Shown piece after piece: positions 24,643 to 33,738 of a stretch of DNA of 64,000 nt. The notes below the pieces were generated by a model that worked only from the letters and a program-made list of their open reading frames with translations, was not told the DNA's origin and ran no database searches. The stretch's first letter is position 1; each line of letters starts with the position of its first letter. The translations under genes were made by a program, and so were the position numbers. Origin of the DNA: Bifidobacterium platyrrhinorum (GTDB lineage Bacteria > Actinomycetota > Actinomycetes > Actinomycetales > Bifidobacteriaceae); the NCBI RefSeq assembly GCF_010667645.1, contig NZ_WHZV01000001.1, positions 668,768-732,767 of the forward strand. The letters run 5' to 3'.

Positions 24643-25371
24643 ATGGGCAAACCCAATGCTCAGATGGTGTCCGTCGGCAAGCCCCACGGCGACGGCGGAC
24701 GCTACGCGGGCGGCGCCTGGTACGGCATCGTCGGCGAGGCCACGCCGCCCACCGACGCGACCACCACACTGTCCGACAAGTTCCACGACCTCGGCTATCT
24801 TTCCGAGGACGGCGTGACGAACACCGTGGACCGCGACAGCGAGGACATCAACGCGTTCGGCGGCGACCGCGTGCTCTCCGTGACCACGAGCCGCGCGGAG
24901 AGCTTCCAGTTCGGCATGCTGGAGACCACGCCCGAAACGCTGGCCGTGACCTACGGACCCGACAACGTGGAGACCAAGACCGTGAACGGCAAGGACTCCA
25001 TCACCGTCAAGCACAACAGCGCGGAACCGCCCGAACTGGTGTACGTGTTCGAGTTCGCGATGACCGGCAACAGGGTCAAGCGCATCGTCGTACCGGTCGG
25101 CAAAACCGGCGACGTGGACGACGTGACCTATGCCGACGGCGAGGCCATCACCTACACGCCCACCATCAACGCGTTCCCGGATGCCAACGGTAACACGGCG
25201 TACGAGTACATCGCCTACGTCACCGGCGTCGAAACGACCGCCGACGTCGCCGGAGACGAACCCGCGGCGATGTCCGACGCGGAAGTGCCCACGCTCGCCA
25301 AGGCCGCCGTCAAGGCCACGACGAAACGCAAGGCCACCGCCACGAAGACGACCGCGGTCAAGACCGCCTGA
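24643..25371 (+). CDS. Major tail (tube) protein
   Basis: 242 aa from ATG 24643. It has the beta-rich tube domain (about 1-180, including GYLSEDGVTNTVDRDSEDIN) and a C-terminal alanine/lysine/threonine-rich tail (about 205-242). Location after the terminator and before the G/GT frameshift pair fits the major tail protein. Confidence 0.85.
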   Translation: MGKPNAQMVSVGKPHGDGGRYAGGAWYGIVGEATPPTDATTTLSDKFHDLGYLSEDGVTNTVDRDSEDINAFGGDRVLSVTTSRAESFQFGMLETTPETLAVTYGPDNVETKTVNGKDSITVKHNSAEPPELVYVFEFAMTGNRVKRIVVPVGKTGDVDDVTYADGEAITYTPTINAFPDANGNTAYEYIAYVTGVETTADVAGDEPAAMSDAEVPTLAKAAVKATTKRKATATKTTAVKTA

Positions 25372-25480
25372 ACCATTCCCGATTCCCAGTCCGGTGGCGG
25401 TGCCGATGCCGTGTCCGCCGCCACCGGATCCAACCCACCAACCCCATTGACGCGGCATGGCATGGAAGGACACGGAAACC

Positions 25481-25735
25481 ATGGCGATCATCATCAACGA
25501 CTACCAGCCCAAAGGCGACGACTTCGTGGAAGTGCAGTTCCCCGGATCGAAGACCCGCTACAAGGTCAAAAGTTCCGACGCGCTGACCATCGGCGACCTC
25601 AGGGCCATCACGGGCGGCGACATCGAACGCTTCTACACGATCTTCCCCGAAGAGGCGCATCCGCTGCTCGACCGACTGCACCCGCAGCAGCTCAACGACT
25701 TCATCACCGCGTGGACCGGCAGCCCAAAAGACTAG
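25481..25735 (+). CDS. Tail assembly chaperone, short form (gpG-like)
   Basis: 84 aa from ATG 25481; a longer in-frame start at 25457 lacks a good ribosome-binding site. It is an acidic small protein that ends two codons after a CCCAAAA slippery heptamer. Most ribosomes should stop here and give this chaperone for the tape measure protein. Its position between tail tube and tape measure genes is diagnostic. Confidence 0.82.
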   Translation: MAIIINDYQPKGDDFVEVQFPGSKTRYKVKSSDALTIGDLRAITGGDIERFYTIFPEEAHPLLDRLHPQQLNDFITAWTGSPKD

Positions 25736-26130
25736 CCGCCGTCCAATGGCTCATCGACCAACACCGCGACGCGCTCGAATACGAGCTCATCCGCAACGGA
25801 GCCCGCCTCAGATGGCTCGGCACCCCGATGCTGTCATGGCATGACGTATGGCTCATCGCCGCGAACGCTCCCGCCGGCAGTCGGCTTGCCACACTGCTGG
25901 ACGAACGCAACGCATGGACCCCGGCCGACTGGTGGTTGCGGAGTATCGAATACTCGCTGCGATGGCTTGTATGGGCCAAGACCCGGGACGGGCAACGCAA
26001 CCGCGGCAAACCGAAGCCCACGCCCGCACCCGGCGAAACCACGCCGAAACGACGCGACCCGGAACTGACCGGCATGAGCAAACGACAGCTGCGCGCCTAC
26101 CTCAACAGGCCACGCGTGGCACTCACATAA
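25481..26130 (+). CDS. Tail assembly chaperone, -1 frameshift product (gpGT-like)
   Basis: Shift from the gpG frame to the -1 frame at CCCAAAA (25723-25729) continues as ...SPK-RLAAVQWLIDQ and reads to the stop at 26130, about 216 aa. The downstream frame has no start with a ribosome-binding site at the right place, so it is most likely made only by frameshifting. The basic C-terminal part (KPKPTPAPGETTPKRRDPEL) is typical of the T domain. Confidence 0.8.
25723..25729 (+). promoter_or_regulatory. Programmed -1 frameshift slippery site
   Basis: Frame 0 reads AGC CCA AAA GAC TAG; the heptamer C CCA AAA fits the canonical X XXY YYZ rule and is followed two codons later by the stop. Confidence 0.85.
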
Positions 26131-26166
26131 CCGAACAGCGCATCCTTCGACGGAGAGGGGACGAAC

Positions 26167-28980
26167 GTGGCCACACTGGCGACCGCATGGGTGAACATCG
26201 TCCCCACGTTGAAGGGCGCGCAAAACAAGATCGCCGCCGAACTCGGCGGCATCAACCTCAAACCCGCCGGCCAGAAGCTCGGCGGCAACCTCTCAACCAG
26301 CCTCGTCAAAGCATCCGGCAAAGGCTTCGCCACGATAGGCAAGCTCGGCCTCGGCGCACTCACCACCATCGGCGGCGGCATCACCGCGCTCGCCGCCAAG
26401 GGCGGATTCGCTCGTGCCCTGAACATCGAGAACGCCCAAGCCAAATTGAAGGGCCTCGGCCACAGTGCCGAATCCATCGCGGAGATCATGGCGAACGCGA
26501 ACGCGGCCGTCAAAGGCACTGCCTACGGACTCGACGAAGCCGCCACCGTCGCCGCCAGCGCGGTCGCATCCGGCATCAAACCGGGCGAACAACTCACCAA
26601 GGTGCTGAAGACCGTCGGCGACACCGCGCAGATCGCCGGCATGGGCTTCTCTGACGCGGGCGCGATCTTCACCTCCGTCATGGCCCGCGGCAAGCTCCAG
26701 GGCGACGACATGCTCCAGCTCACCAGCCGAGGTGTGCCCGTCCTGCAGGCCCTGAGCGACCAACTGGGCGTCTCCACCCAAGACGTATCCGACATGGTGT
26801 CGGAGGGCAAAGTCGACTTCCAGACCTTCGCCACCGCGATGGACAAATACCTCGGTGGTGCCGCACTGGCCGCAGGCGAGACCTTCAGCGGCGCGCTCGC
26901 CAACGTCAAGGCCGCGCTGAGCCGTCTCGGTCAGAAGGCAGCGACCCCGGCGTTGAACGCGCTGCGAGACGTGTTCAATGTGCTCACCCCAGCCATCGAC
27001 AAGGTGAACGCCGCCATCCAACCGCTCGCCGACAAGCTCGGCTCCAAACTCGCCGGAGCGGTGGAACGCGTCACCCCGTGGATCCAGAAACTCGCCGACG
27101 GACTGGCGGACGGCAGCATCACCGTCAAGGACCTCGCCGAACAGGTCGGCCTCTTGGTTGGCGCGTTCGCCGGATTCGCCACGATAGGCCAGTACACGCC
27201 GCAGATCCTCGACGCGTTCACCCTCGCTGGAGACGGCGCTGGCGCGCTCGTCTCCACGGTCAAAGGCAACTTCGGCAAGCTCAAGGGCATCGCCAGTGGC
27301 GCGGCCGGCATCTTCAACGACCTCGGCACCCGCTGGGGCAACGCCCTCGGGCTCGTAGACGCGAACTTCGGCGGCGTCTTCGGCATGATGTCCAACCGGG
27401 TCAAGACCGGGCTTGGCGGCGTGGGCTCGACGCTCGTCGGCATGTTCGACAGCAAGATCTACGTGCCCCTGCAACAGGGAATCGGCGGCATCGGCTCGAA
27501 GATTGCCGCACCGTTCCAGAGTCTTGCGGGCCGCGTGGGCGGATTCCTCTCACCGGTCACGAGCGCGTTCGGCACCGCGTTCCAAGGCTTCGGCTCGACG
27601 CTGGCCGCACCGATACAGGCCGGATTGAGCGGCATCGGGAACATGTTCCTGAACTTCTTCAACCCGGCTAACTTCCTGAAATACTTCGGCATCGCCGCCA
27701 TCATCGGTGCATTGGTCGTCGCACTGGGCGCGTTGAACACGAGCCTCGGCGGCCAGTTGCAGACCCACGTCACCGAGTTCCTGACCGTCAAACTGCCCGG
27801 ATACATCACCGAGTTCCAGAACTGGGTCACCACCCAGCTGCCCGTGCTCATGCAATCCGGCCTGACCCTGCTTACCTCGGTGCTCCAAGGCATCACGGCC
27901 AACCTGCCGCAGATCCTCACCGTCGCCGCCGACATCCTCACCTCGCTGGTGGACGGCATCGCCAACGCCCTGCCCACGCTGCTGCCAGTCGCCATGGAGA
28001 TGATCCTCACCCTCGTGCAGGGCATCATCGACAACCTGCCTAAGATCATCAACTCCGGCCTGAATCTGCTCGCGAAGTTCATCGAAGGCATCCTCAACGC
28101 ACTGCCGAAACTCATCGAGGCGCTGCCCAGAATCATCACGAGCTTCGTGGACGGCATCCTCGCGATGCTCCCGCAGATCCTCGCCACCGGCGTCGAACTC
28201 CTACTGAAGTTCATCAACGGCATCATCGCCGCGCTCCCACAGCTCATCGCCGCGCTGCCGCAGATCATCAGCGGGTTCGTCAACGGCATCAGCAAACATC
28301 TGCCGCGCATCATCGAAACCGGCCTCACCCTGCTCGGCAAGCTCGTGGTCGGCATCATCAAGGCCATACCGCAGCTCATCGCCGCACTGCCGCAGATCGT
28401 CAAGGCGATCTGGGACGGGCTGAGCAACGTGGACTGGGGCGGGCTCGGCCGCAACGTCATCAACGGCATCAAGAACGGTCTGATGAACGCGGGCGGAGCC
28501 ATCAAGGATGCCATCGTCGGACTGGCGAAGAACGCGTGGAGCGCGGTCAAGAGCTTCTTCGGCATCGCGTCCCCGTCCAAGCTGATGCGTGACACCGTGG
28601 GCGTCATGGTCGGCCGAGGCCTCGCCAATGGCATCATCGACACCACACGAACCGTCAGCCGCGCCGCCACTGATCTCGCCGGCCAGACGTACGGCGCGTT
28701 CGACACCGTCATCGGAGACCATCCGTTCCAGCTGGAAACCGATGCGGACGTGACCCGCACCGCCCGCATCCAGACCATCGCGGACGACACCAGCCACCGC
28801 AACACCGCCACCGGCACCACGATGAAGCCGCTCACTAAAGACGACGTCATCACCGCCGTCACCGAGGCGCTACAATCCATGCCGGCGATGCGACTGCTGC
28901 TCGACAGCGGCGTGATGGCCGGCGAGCTCGCACCCGCCATTGACAAGGCGCTCGGCAACCGAAGGGCAAGGGGCTACTAG
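26167..28980 (+). CDS. Tape measure protein
   Basis: 937 aa from GTG 26167, with GGAGAGGGG upstream. The N-terminal part contains the tape-measure signature around AKLKGLGHSAESIAEI and LTSRGVPVLQALSDQLG (about 95-200). The middle holds hydrophobic stretches (FGIAAIIGALVVALGAL) and then a long repeat region of LP-x-I-I/L-x-G-I-x-x-ALP units (about 570-760). It sets tail length, is chaperoned by G/GT and helps DNA injection. It is the longest gene of the prophage. Confidence 0.93.
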   Translation: MATLATAWVNIVPTLKGAQNKIAAELGGINLKPAGQKLGGNLSTSLVKASGKGFATIGKLGLGALTTIGGGITALAAKGGFARALNIENAQAKLKGLGHSAESIAEIMANANAAVKGTAYGLDEAATVAASAVASGIKPGEQLTKVLKTVGDTAQIAGMGFSDAGAIFTSVMARGKLQGDDMLQLTSRGVPVLQALSDQLGVSTQDVSDMVSEGKVDFQTFATAMDKYLGGAALAAGETFSGALANVKAALSRLGQKAATPALNALRDVFNVLTPAIDKVNAAIQPLADKLGSKLAGAVERVTPWIQKLADGLADGSITVKDLAEQVGLLVGAFAGFATIGQYTPQILDAFTLAGDGAGALVSTVKGNFGKLKGIASGAAGIFNDLGTRWGNALGLVDANFGGVFGMMSNRVKTGLGGVGSTLVGMFDSKIYVPLQQGIGGIGSKIAAPFQSLAGRVGGFLSPVTSAFGTAFQGFGSTLAAPIQAGLSGIGNMFLNFFNPANFLKYFGIAAIIGALVVALGALNTSLGGQLQTHVTEFLTVKLPGYITEFQNWVTTQLPVLMQSGLTLLTSVLQGITANLPQILTVAADILTSLVDGIANALPTLLPVAMEMILTLVQGIIDNLPKIINSGLNLLAKFIEGILNALPKLIEALPRIITSFVDGILAMLPQILATGVELLLKFINGIIAALPQLIAALPQIISGFVNGISKHLPRIIETGLTLLGKLVVGIIKAIPQLIAALPQIVKAIWDGLSNVDWGGLGRNVINGIKNGLMNAGGAIKDAIVGLAKNAWSAVKSFFGIASPSKLMRDTVGVMVGRGLANGIIDTTRTVSRAATDLAGQTYGAFDTVIGDHPFQLETDADVTRTARIQTIADDTSHRNTATGTTMKPLTKDDVITAVTEALQSMPAMRLLLDSGVMAGELAPAIDKALGNRRARGY

Positions 28981-29825
28981 TGAACACGAATCGGATCCGC
29001 GGTCTCGCACTCGACAAGAGCCGCCTGACCATCGACGGCAAGCACCTGAGTGATTACGCCGTGTTCACCGTGGCCGGCGGTATCACCATCGGTGAAGCGA
29101 AACCCGTGACGTCGTTCCAATCGGCTCCCGGCCGTTCCGGCGGATGGGATGCGACTCTGGACGATGCGCACGGGTATCCGGCCATGAATCGTCGCGAAAT
29201 CACCGTGCAGATCGCCGCGACCGGCGACCCCATGGAGATCGAGGAAGCCAAGACACTCATCGGAGGTCGCAACGGCCGGCACGTACGCATCGGCGGATTG
29301 ACCAGCCTCGGTGAATACCGCGGAAGGCTCGCCGTCGGCGCATGGGCCGACCGGCACGATGCCGCCGGCGCGCTCCAGTGGAGCACTTGCACGCTCACCT
29401 TGGATGCGGAGCCGTACGCCTACGGGGCGGAACAACGCGTCGACCTGCTGCTCGACGGCAAGACGACGCACGCGCAGATTCTCGGCAACCGGCCCACACC
29501 GCCCGTGTTCCACCAACTCATCGACGAAAAAGTGGACGACGTGACGCCAGTCGCCACCACGCACACGTTCTCCGCCAACGACTCGACCGCGCGCGTGGCG
29601 AACACGCTCACCGGCGCCGGCCTCTGGGACGACCCGCACCCGTTGCTCATCGACTGCGAACAACGCAAGACCACATGGCGCGGCGAGGCACGGGCCATCG
29701 CCATAGACGACGACTATCCGACCGTGCCGCCCGGCCCCGTCACCTTCAGCGGCACCGTAAGTCCGAAGACGAACGTGAAGAAGTACACGCAGTACGTCAC
29801 CTACACGCCGCGGTGGCTGCTCTAG
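28980..29825 (+). CDS. Distal tail protein (Dit-like)
   Basis: 281 aa from GTG 28980, overlapping the tape measure stop by one base. The N-terminal half (GGITIGEAKPVTSFQSAPGR, RREITVQIAATGDPMEIEEA) is typical of Dit proteins that form the ring between tube and baseplate; the second half is a galectin-like extension. Position after the tape measure supports this. Confidence 0.8.
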   Translation: MNTNRIRGLALDKSRLTIDGKHLSDYAVFTVAGGITIGEAKPVTSFQSAPGRSGGWDATLDDAHGYPAMNRREITVQIAATGDPMEIEEAKTLIGGRNGRHVRIGGLTSLGEYRGRLAVGAWADRHDAAGALQWSTCTLTLDAEPYAYGAEQRVDLLLDGKTTHAQILGNRPTPPVFHQLIDEKVDDVTPVATTHTFSANDSTARVANTLTGAGLWDDPHPLLIDCEQRKTTWRGEARAIAIDDDYPTVPPGPVTFSGTVSPKTNVKKYTQYVTYTPRWLL

Positions 29826-29842
29826 AGAACGGAGGCGCCCGC

Positions 29843-31894
29843 ATGCGTTTCGCGTGCTTCGACCGGTGGGACGACCCCAAACCCGACCTGACCGGCATCA
29901 CCTCGGCGAAATGGACGAGCGGCGTGGATGGCACCCGCACCTTGGAAGTCACCGCCGTCGGTGAAAGCGTCATCGGCAAGGGCGACCGGCTCGTGTTCAG
30001 GGATCCGCGCGGCATCCTTCAGGAGGCCATCGTGGTCTCGCCGGAGCACCGTCGCGAGGAATCCCGAGTCATCACCAGCCTCGTGTGCAAAGGCAGCGTC
30101 GCCGAGCTCGATGACACGTTCATCGAGGACAAGCGCAACCGGGCGGCCACCGCCGCACAATGCCTGACCAAGGCGTTGGAAGGCACGCGGTGGACGGCCG
30201 GCGTCGTGGAAGGCGACGGCACCGCGGACCTGAGCTTCTACCATGTCAGCGCGCTGGAGGCCGTGGAATCGATCGCCGACACGTTCGGCTTGGAGATCAC
30301 GGCCAGCTACCTCATGGACCCGGCGCACACCCGCATCACCGACCGGGCCATCAACCTCGTCAAGACGCAGGGCAACCAGACCAGCGGCACCCCGCGTCGT
30401 TTCGAGTATGGGCACGACCTCAAGGGCATCACGAGAACGGTGGACGCCACCGGCGTCAAGACGCGACTCTACGGATACGGCAAGGGCCTGCCGGCCACCG
30501 ACGAGGACGGCAACGAGACCGGTGGCTACGGGCGGCGCATCGACTTCAGCGACATCAACAACGGCAAACCGTACGTGGAGGATCTGGACGCCACCGCGCT
30601 GTGGGGATTGCCCGGCCCCGCGGTCAGCAGCATGGGCAAGAACCTCGTCGTGGGCGGCGGCTTCGAGAAGCAGTACGGCGACGGATGGCTGTTCAGCCCG
30701 ACCGGCGCGTTCCTCGACGCGCTCGTGAAGAAGGACGGCACCGTAACCCCGCACGAAGGCAAGATCATGCTTCGCATGGGCACCGACACCAACACGTGCG
30801 CCAAATCCGCCATCTGCGACCACACCGACGTGAACGGCGGCACCGAATACCAGCTCACCCTCTGGACGCACGGGCCCGTCGGCTCGACGCTCACGCTGAA
30901 GGTGTCGCAGAACGTGAACCTGTACCCGACTTCCACCATCACCCTCGACCCCGTGACCAACACCGGCCAATGGACGAAGACCACACGACGGTTCACCACA
31001 CACCAGTCATGCAGCGCGGTGCGCCTGTGGATCGAGAACCCCACGACGGTGATCTATGTGGACGACGTGAACATCACCGAAGTCGCCACCAGCAGCATCC
31101 ACCCGACCGAAGGCATCTACGAGAACGGCGACTGCGAGGACAAGGCCCAGCTGCTCGCCGAAACCAAGGCCGAACTCAAACGGCGCAGCACGCCCACGGT
31201 CAGCTACGAGGCCGACGTGCTCACCTTCACCCAAGCCGGCATGAACACCACCGGCGTCGCATTGGGCGATCGCGTGCTGCTCGTGGACACCACCTTCACC
31301 CCGGACCTGCGTCTTGCGGGCCGCGTGCTCCAACTGGAAGAGGACCTGCTCGACCCAGCGCTGTCGGTCATCACCATCGGCAACATCATCGAACGGTTCA
31401 CCGCGAGCAGCCGGACGGCCGAACAACGGCTGGACCGCGTGGTGGCGAACGCGGCGGCATGGAACACCAGCAGCCAGCAGATCACGCAGAACGCCTCGAA
31501 ATGGGATCAGGTCGCCCAGACCGTCGTGGACAACAGCGGCCGATGGAACACCGCAGCCGACACCGTTACCGCGAAGACCTCCGCATGGGATACAGCCAGC
31601 ACGACCCTTGCCGCCAAACAACCCACATGGGACGCCGCCGCTGCGGCGATCAACGCAGGCAAGGACGACTGGAACAACGCCGCCGAAACCCTCTCAAACA
31701 GACAGTCGCTGTGGGATGACGCGGCCGTCATCGCCGACAGCCACGCCCAGATGATTCGGCAATCAACGAGCGGCATCACCATCCACCACGGAGATCTCGC
31801 CATCACCCTGGGCGACGCGATCAGCCTCACCGACGCCTCGGGAACATGGACGTTCACGGACGGCACCTTCGTCAAACAGGAACCCACCGAGTAA
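29843..31894 (+). CDS. Tail-associated structural protein with carbohydrate-binding insert and Trp repeats
   Basis: 683 aa from ATG 29843 with GGAGG upstream. The N-terminal part has the gp18/Tal fold of siphophage baseplates. Around residues 270-415 an inserted domain (NLVVGGGFEKQYGDGW ... VYVDDVNITE-like end) resembles CBM4/9-type carbohydrate-binding modules. Residues 540-624 are seven tryptophans spaced exactly 14 residues apart, likely a helical stalk. It probably contacts the cell envelope during infection. No peptidase motif was seen. Confidence 0.82.
   Translation: MRFACFDRWDDPKPDLTGITSAKWTSGVDGTRTLEVTAVGESVIGKGDRLVFRDPRGILQEAIVVSPEHRREESRVITSLVCKGSVAELDDTFIEDKRNRAATAAQCLTKALEGTRWTAGVVEGDGTADLSFYHVSALEAVESIADTFGLEITASYLMDPAHTRITDRAINLVKTQGNQTSGTPRRFEYGHDLKGITRTVDATGVKTRLYGYGKGLPATDEDGNETGGYGRRIDFSDINNGKPYVEDLDATALWGLPGPAVSSMGKNLVVGGGFEKQYGDGWLFSPTGAFLDALVKKDGTVTPHEGKIMLRMGTDTNTCAKSAICDHTDVNGGTEYQLTLWTHGPVGSTLTLKVSQNVNLYPTSTITLDPVTNTGQWTKTTRRFTTHQSCSAVRLWIENPTTVIYVDDVNITEVATSSIHPTEGIYENGDCEDKAQLLAETKAELKRRSTPTVSYEADVLTFTQAGMNTTGVALGDRVLLVDTTFTPDLRLAGRVLQLEEDLLDPALSVITIGNIIERFTASSRTAEQRLDRVVANAAAWNTSSQQITQNASKWDQVAQTVVDNSGRWNTAADTVTAKTSAWDTASTTLAAKQPTWDAAAAAINAGKDDWNNAAETLSNRQSLWDDAAVIADSHAQMIRQSTSGITIHHGDLAITLGDAISLTDASGTWTFTDGTFVKQEPTE
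31460..31714 (+). repeat. 42-bp tandem repeat encoding 14-residue Trp units
   Basis: TGG codons begin at 31460, 31502, 31544, 31586, 31628, 31670 and 31712, a strict 42-bp period. The units share W-[ND]-x-A-x2-[TLI] but differ at most other bases, so the period is under protein-level selection. Confidence 0.85.
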
Positions 31895-31906
31895 GGAGCC
31901 ACACGC

Positions 31907-33307
31907 ATGGCCGGATATGAAATAGCGCAGTACAGAACCATCGAGACCACGCTCGACCTCGCCAACGACTACACGCCCCCGATCAGGCTCAACGCCGGCG
32001 ACGTGGACGGACGCATCCTCAAATTCAACATCACCGACGGCGGCGGCGACGTGAACGACCTCAACGGCCTGAGCGCGAAGCTCACATGGAACCGCGACCC
32101 CACCGACCCGACCAGCGGCGGCGGATACACGAACATGACCAAGACCGCCGGCACCGACAACCCGACCGGCGTGTATCAGGTCAGCTTCACCACGCCAGTG
32201 CCACGCGCCCTGCTGCAGACCGCCGGCGAGCGCACCGTGGTCGGCATCGACATCGAGGACGCCGACTGGCACGTGATCGCCAGCCGCAACATCCCCGTCA
32301 TCATCGAACCGTCCCGCATCAACGCGAAGGCGTCGGAGATCGCGGATCCGCTCAAGGACCTGCACGACACCATCGACCGGGCACAGGAGCTGATCGACAC
32401 CGCGAGCATCGACATCGGCACCGTCACCACGCTCGCCCCATCCAAGAAGGCCACCGGCGCATTGACCGGCACCGGGTTGAAACGCAAGCTCAACCTCGGC
32501 ATCCCACGCGGCAGCAAGATCAGCAGCGTGACCGCCGCCGCACTCGACACCGCCACACCCACCGTGACCACCGGGACCGACACGAACGGCGACACCACCA
32601 TCGCGCTCGGACTGCCGCGCGGCAAGCAGGGCGAGAAAGGCGACAAAGGCGATCCCGGAAGCCCCGGAGACGTGCAGATCCGCAACGGACTCCAAATGGA
32701 CGATAACGGGTACCTATCCGTCAAGCCATCCGCCTACGGTCCGATCACGGTGGACTCCTACGGGGTCGGAATCAATGCGGGGAGCGGATTGCAGGCCAGT
32801 TCGACCGGCCTCTCGCTGCGAATGGGAGCCAACGACGGGATAAAGCTGACGGAAAAGTACGGGAACCCGGTTCCCGATTTCGACTACCGATGCGCGGTCC
32901 GCATTTCGAGTACGGAGAACTACATCTACTCGTTCGTGGCATCCGTTCCGTTCGCGGATCTCGACACGGTCAATTCCGTGCTGGGCATCTTCGCGGTCGG
33001 CGGCAACACGACTCCGATCGGATCGACTATCGGCAAGGTGCCCTGCCTGTTCGCGCCGGGCAAAACGTTCAACGTGTATACCAATGCTCCCATGCCGACC
33101 TATTCCGGCAGCGACGAGTTCACCTTCACGTTCACCAGGCTTGACAATCCCCGTCTCCAGAGCACGGTGACGGCGGTGCAACAGGCGCGCGGCGCGGCCA
33201 GCAGGATTCAGGCGTACAAGGTCACATCCACGGCGACCGTGACCCTCACCAACGACAACGGCTCTGCGGGCGGCGTTCTATACATAGTCAGGCAGAATCC
33301 CGCATGA
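31907..33307 (+). CDS. Baseplate upper protein / receptor-binding fibre (BppU-like)
   Basis: 466 aa from ATG 31907. The first 150 residues have the BppU N-terminal pattern (RLNAGDVDGRILKFNITDGG, IDIEDADWHVIASRNIPVII). A coil follows (about 150-165), then a GLPRG-type repeat and a short collagen-like segment GKQGEKGDKGDPGSPGD (239-255), then a variable C-terminal domain of about 210 residues that is probably the receptor-binding head. Host range should lie in this last part. Confidence 0.82.
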   Translation: MAGYEIAQYRTIETTLDLANDYTPPIRLNAGDVDGRILKFNITDGGGDVNDLNGLSAKLTWNRDPTDPTSGGGYTNMTKTAGTDNPTGVYQVSFTTPVPRALLQTAGERTVVGIDIEDADWHVIASRNIPVIIEPSRINAKASEIADPLKDLHDTIDRAQELIDTASIDIGTVTTLAPSKKATGALTGTGLKRKLNLGIPRGSKISSVTAAALDTATPTVTTGTDTNGDTTIALGLPRGKQGEKGDKGDPGSPGDVQIRNGLQMDDNGYLSVKPSAYGPITVDSYGVGINAGSGLQASSTGLSLRMGANDGIKLTEKYGNPVPDFDYRCAVRISSTENYIYSFVASVPFADLDTVNSVLGIFAVGGNTTPIGSTIGKVPCLFAPGKTFNVYTNAPMPTYSGSDEFTFTFTRLDNPRLQSTVTAVQQARGAASRIQAYKVTSTATVTLTNDNGSAGGVLYIVRQNPA

Positions 33308-33648
33308 CGCCGAATGGATTGATGATTCTATGCGCGGTCATCGGCAGCGGCGCCGTCACCTCGCTCGTCTCATGGCTGCTGCGTCGCCTCGACCAACGCA
33401 GGAGCCTCGAACAGGCGATAGCCGAATCCGCGACCATCCGCCGGCTCGAACTGGAGATCTACCGGCAATCCCTGTTCCTGCCGACCACGAGTCGTATGCA
33501 GCACGAACACCAGCTCGACGCCGGCAAGGCGTACACGGAACGCGGCGGCAACGGACCCGGCCACGTGCGCTGCCAACAGCTCGAAGACGACTACCGACAC
33601 CGACTCGACACCGACGACTGGAACTACCAGCGCCAACCACATAACTGA
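33304..33648 (+). CDS. Small membrane-anchored phage protein
   Basis: 114 aa from ATG 33304, overlapping the fibre stop. One N-terminal transmembrane helix (LMILCAVIGSGAVTSLVSWL) is followed by a basic coiled-coil-like cytosolic segment (RRLDQRRSLEQAIAESATIR). It sits between baseplate and lysis genes; a lysis accessory role is possible but not shown. Confidence 0.6.
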   Translation: MTPNGLMILCAVIGSGAVTSLVSWLLRRLDQRRSLEQAIAESATIRRLELEIYRQSLFLPTTSRMQHEHQLDAGKAYTERGGNGPGHVRCQQLEDDYRHRLDTDDWNYQRQPHN

Positions 33649-33679
33649 AGAACAACAGAACAGACCGATCAGTCAACCC

Positions 33680-33718
33680 GGAAAGCCCCTCTGCGACGCC
33701 ATCGCACAGGGGCTTTCC
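33680..33718 (+). terminator. Terminator between tail and lysis genes
   Basis: GGAAAGCCCCT (33680-33690) pairs with AGGGGCTTTCC (33708-33718), with an inner TGCGA/TCGCA stem. It may separate structural from lysis transcription. Confidence 0.75.
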
Positions 33719-33738
33719 TCATAAGAGAGGACAAAGGC

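Noticed and set aside
29342..29842. Upstream extension of the tail protein frame
   Set aside because: It lies wholly within the Dit gene in another frame and is arginine/histidine-rich shadow sequence; GGAGG precedes ATG 29843.
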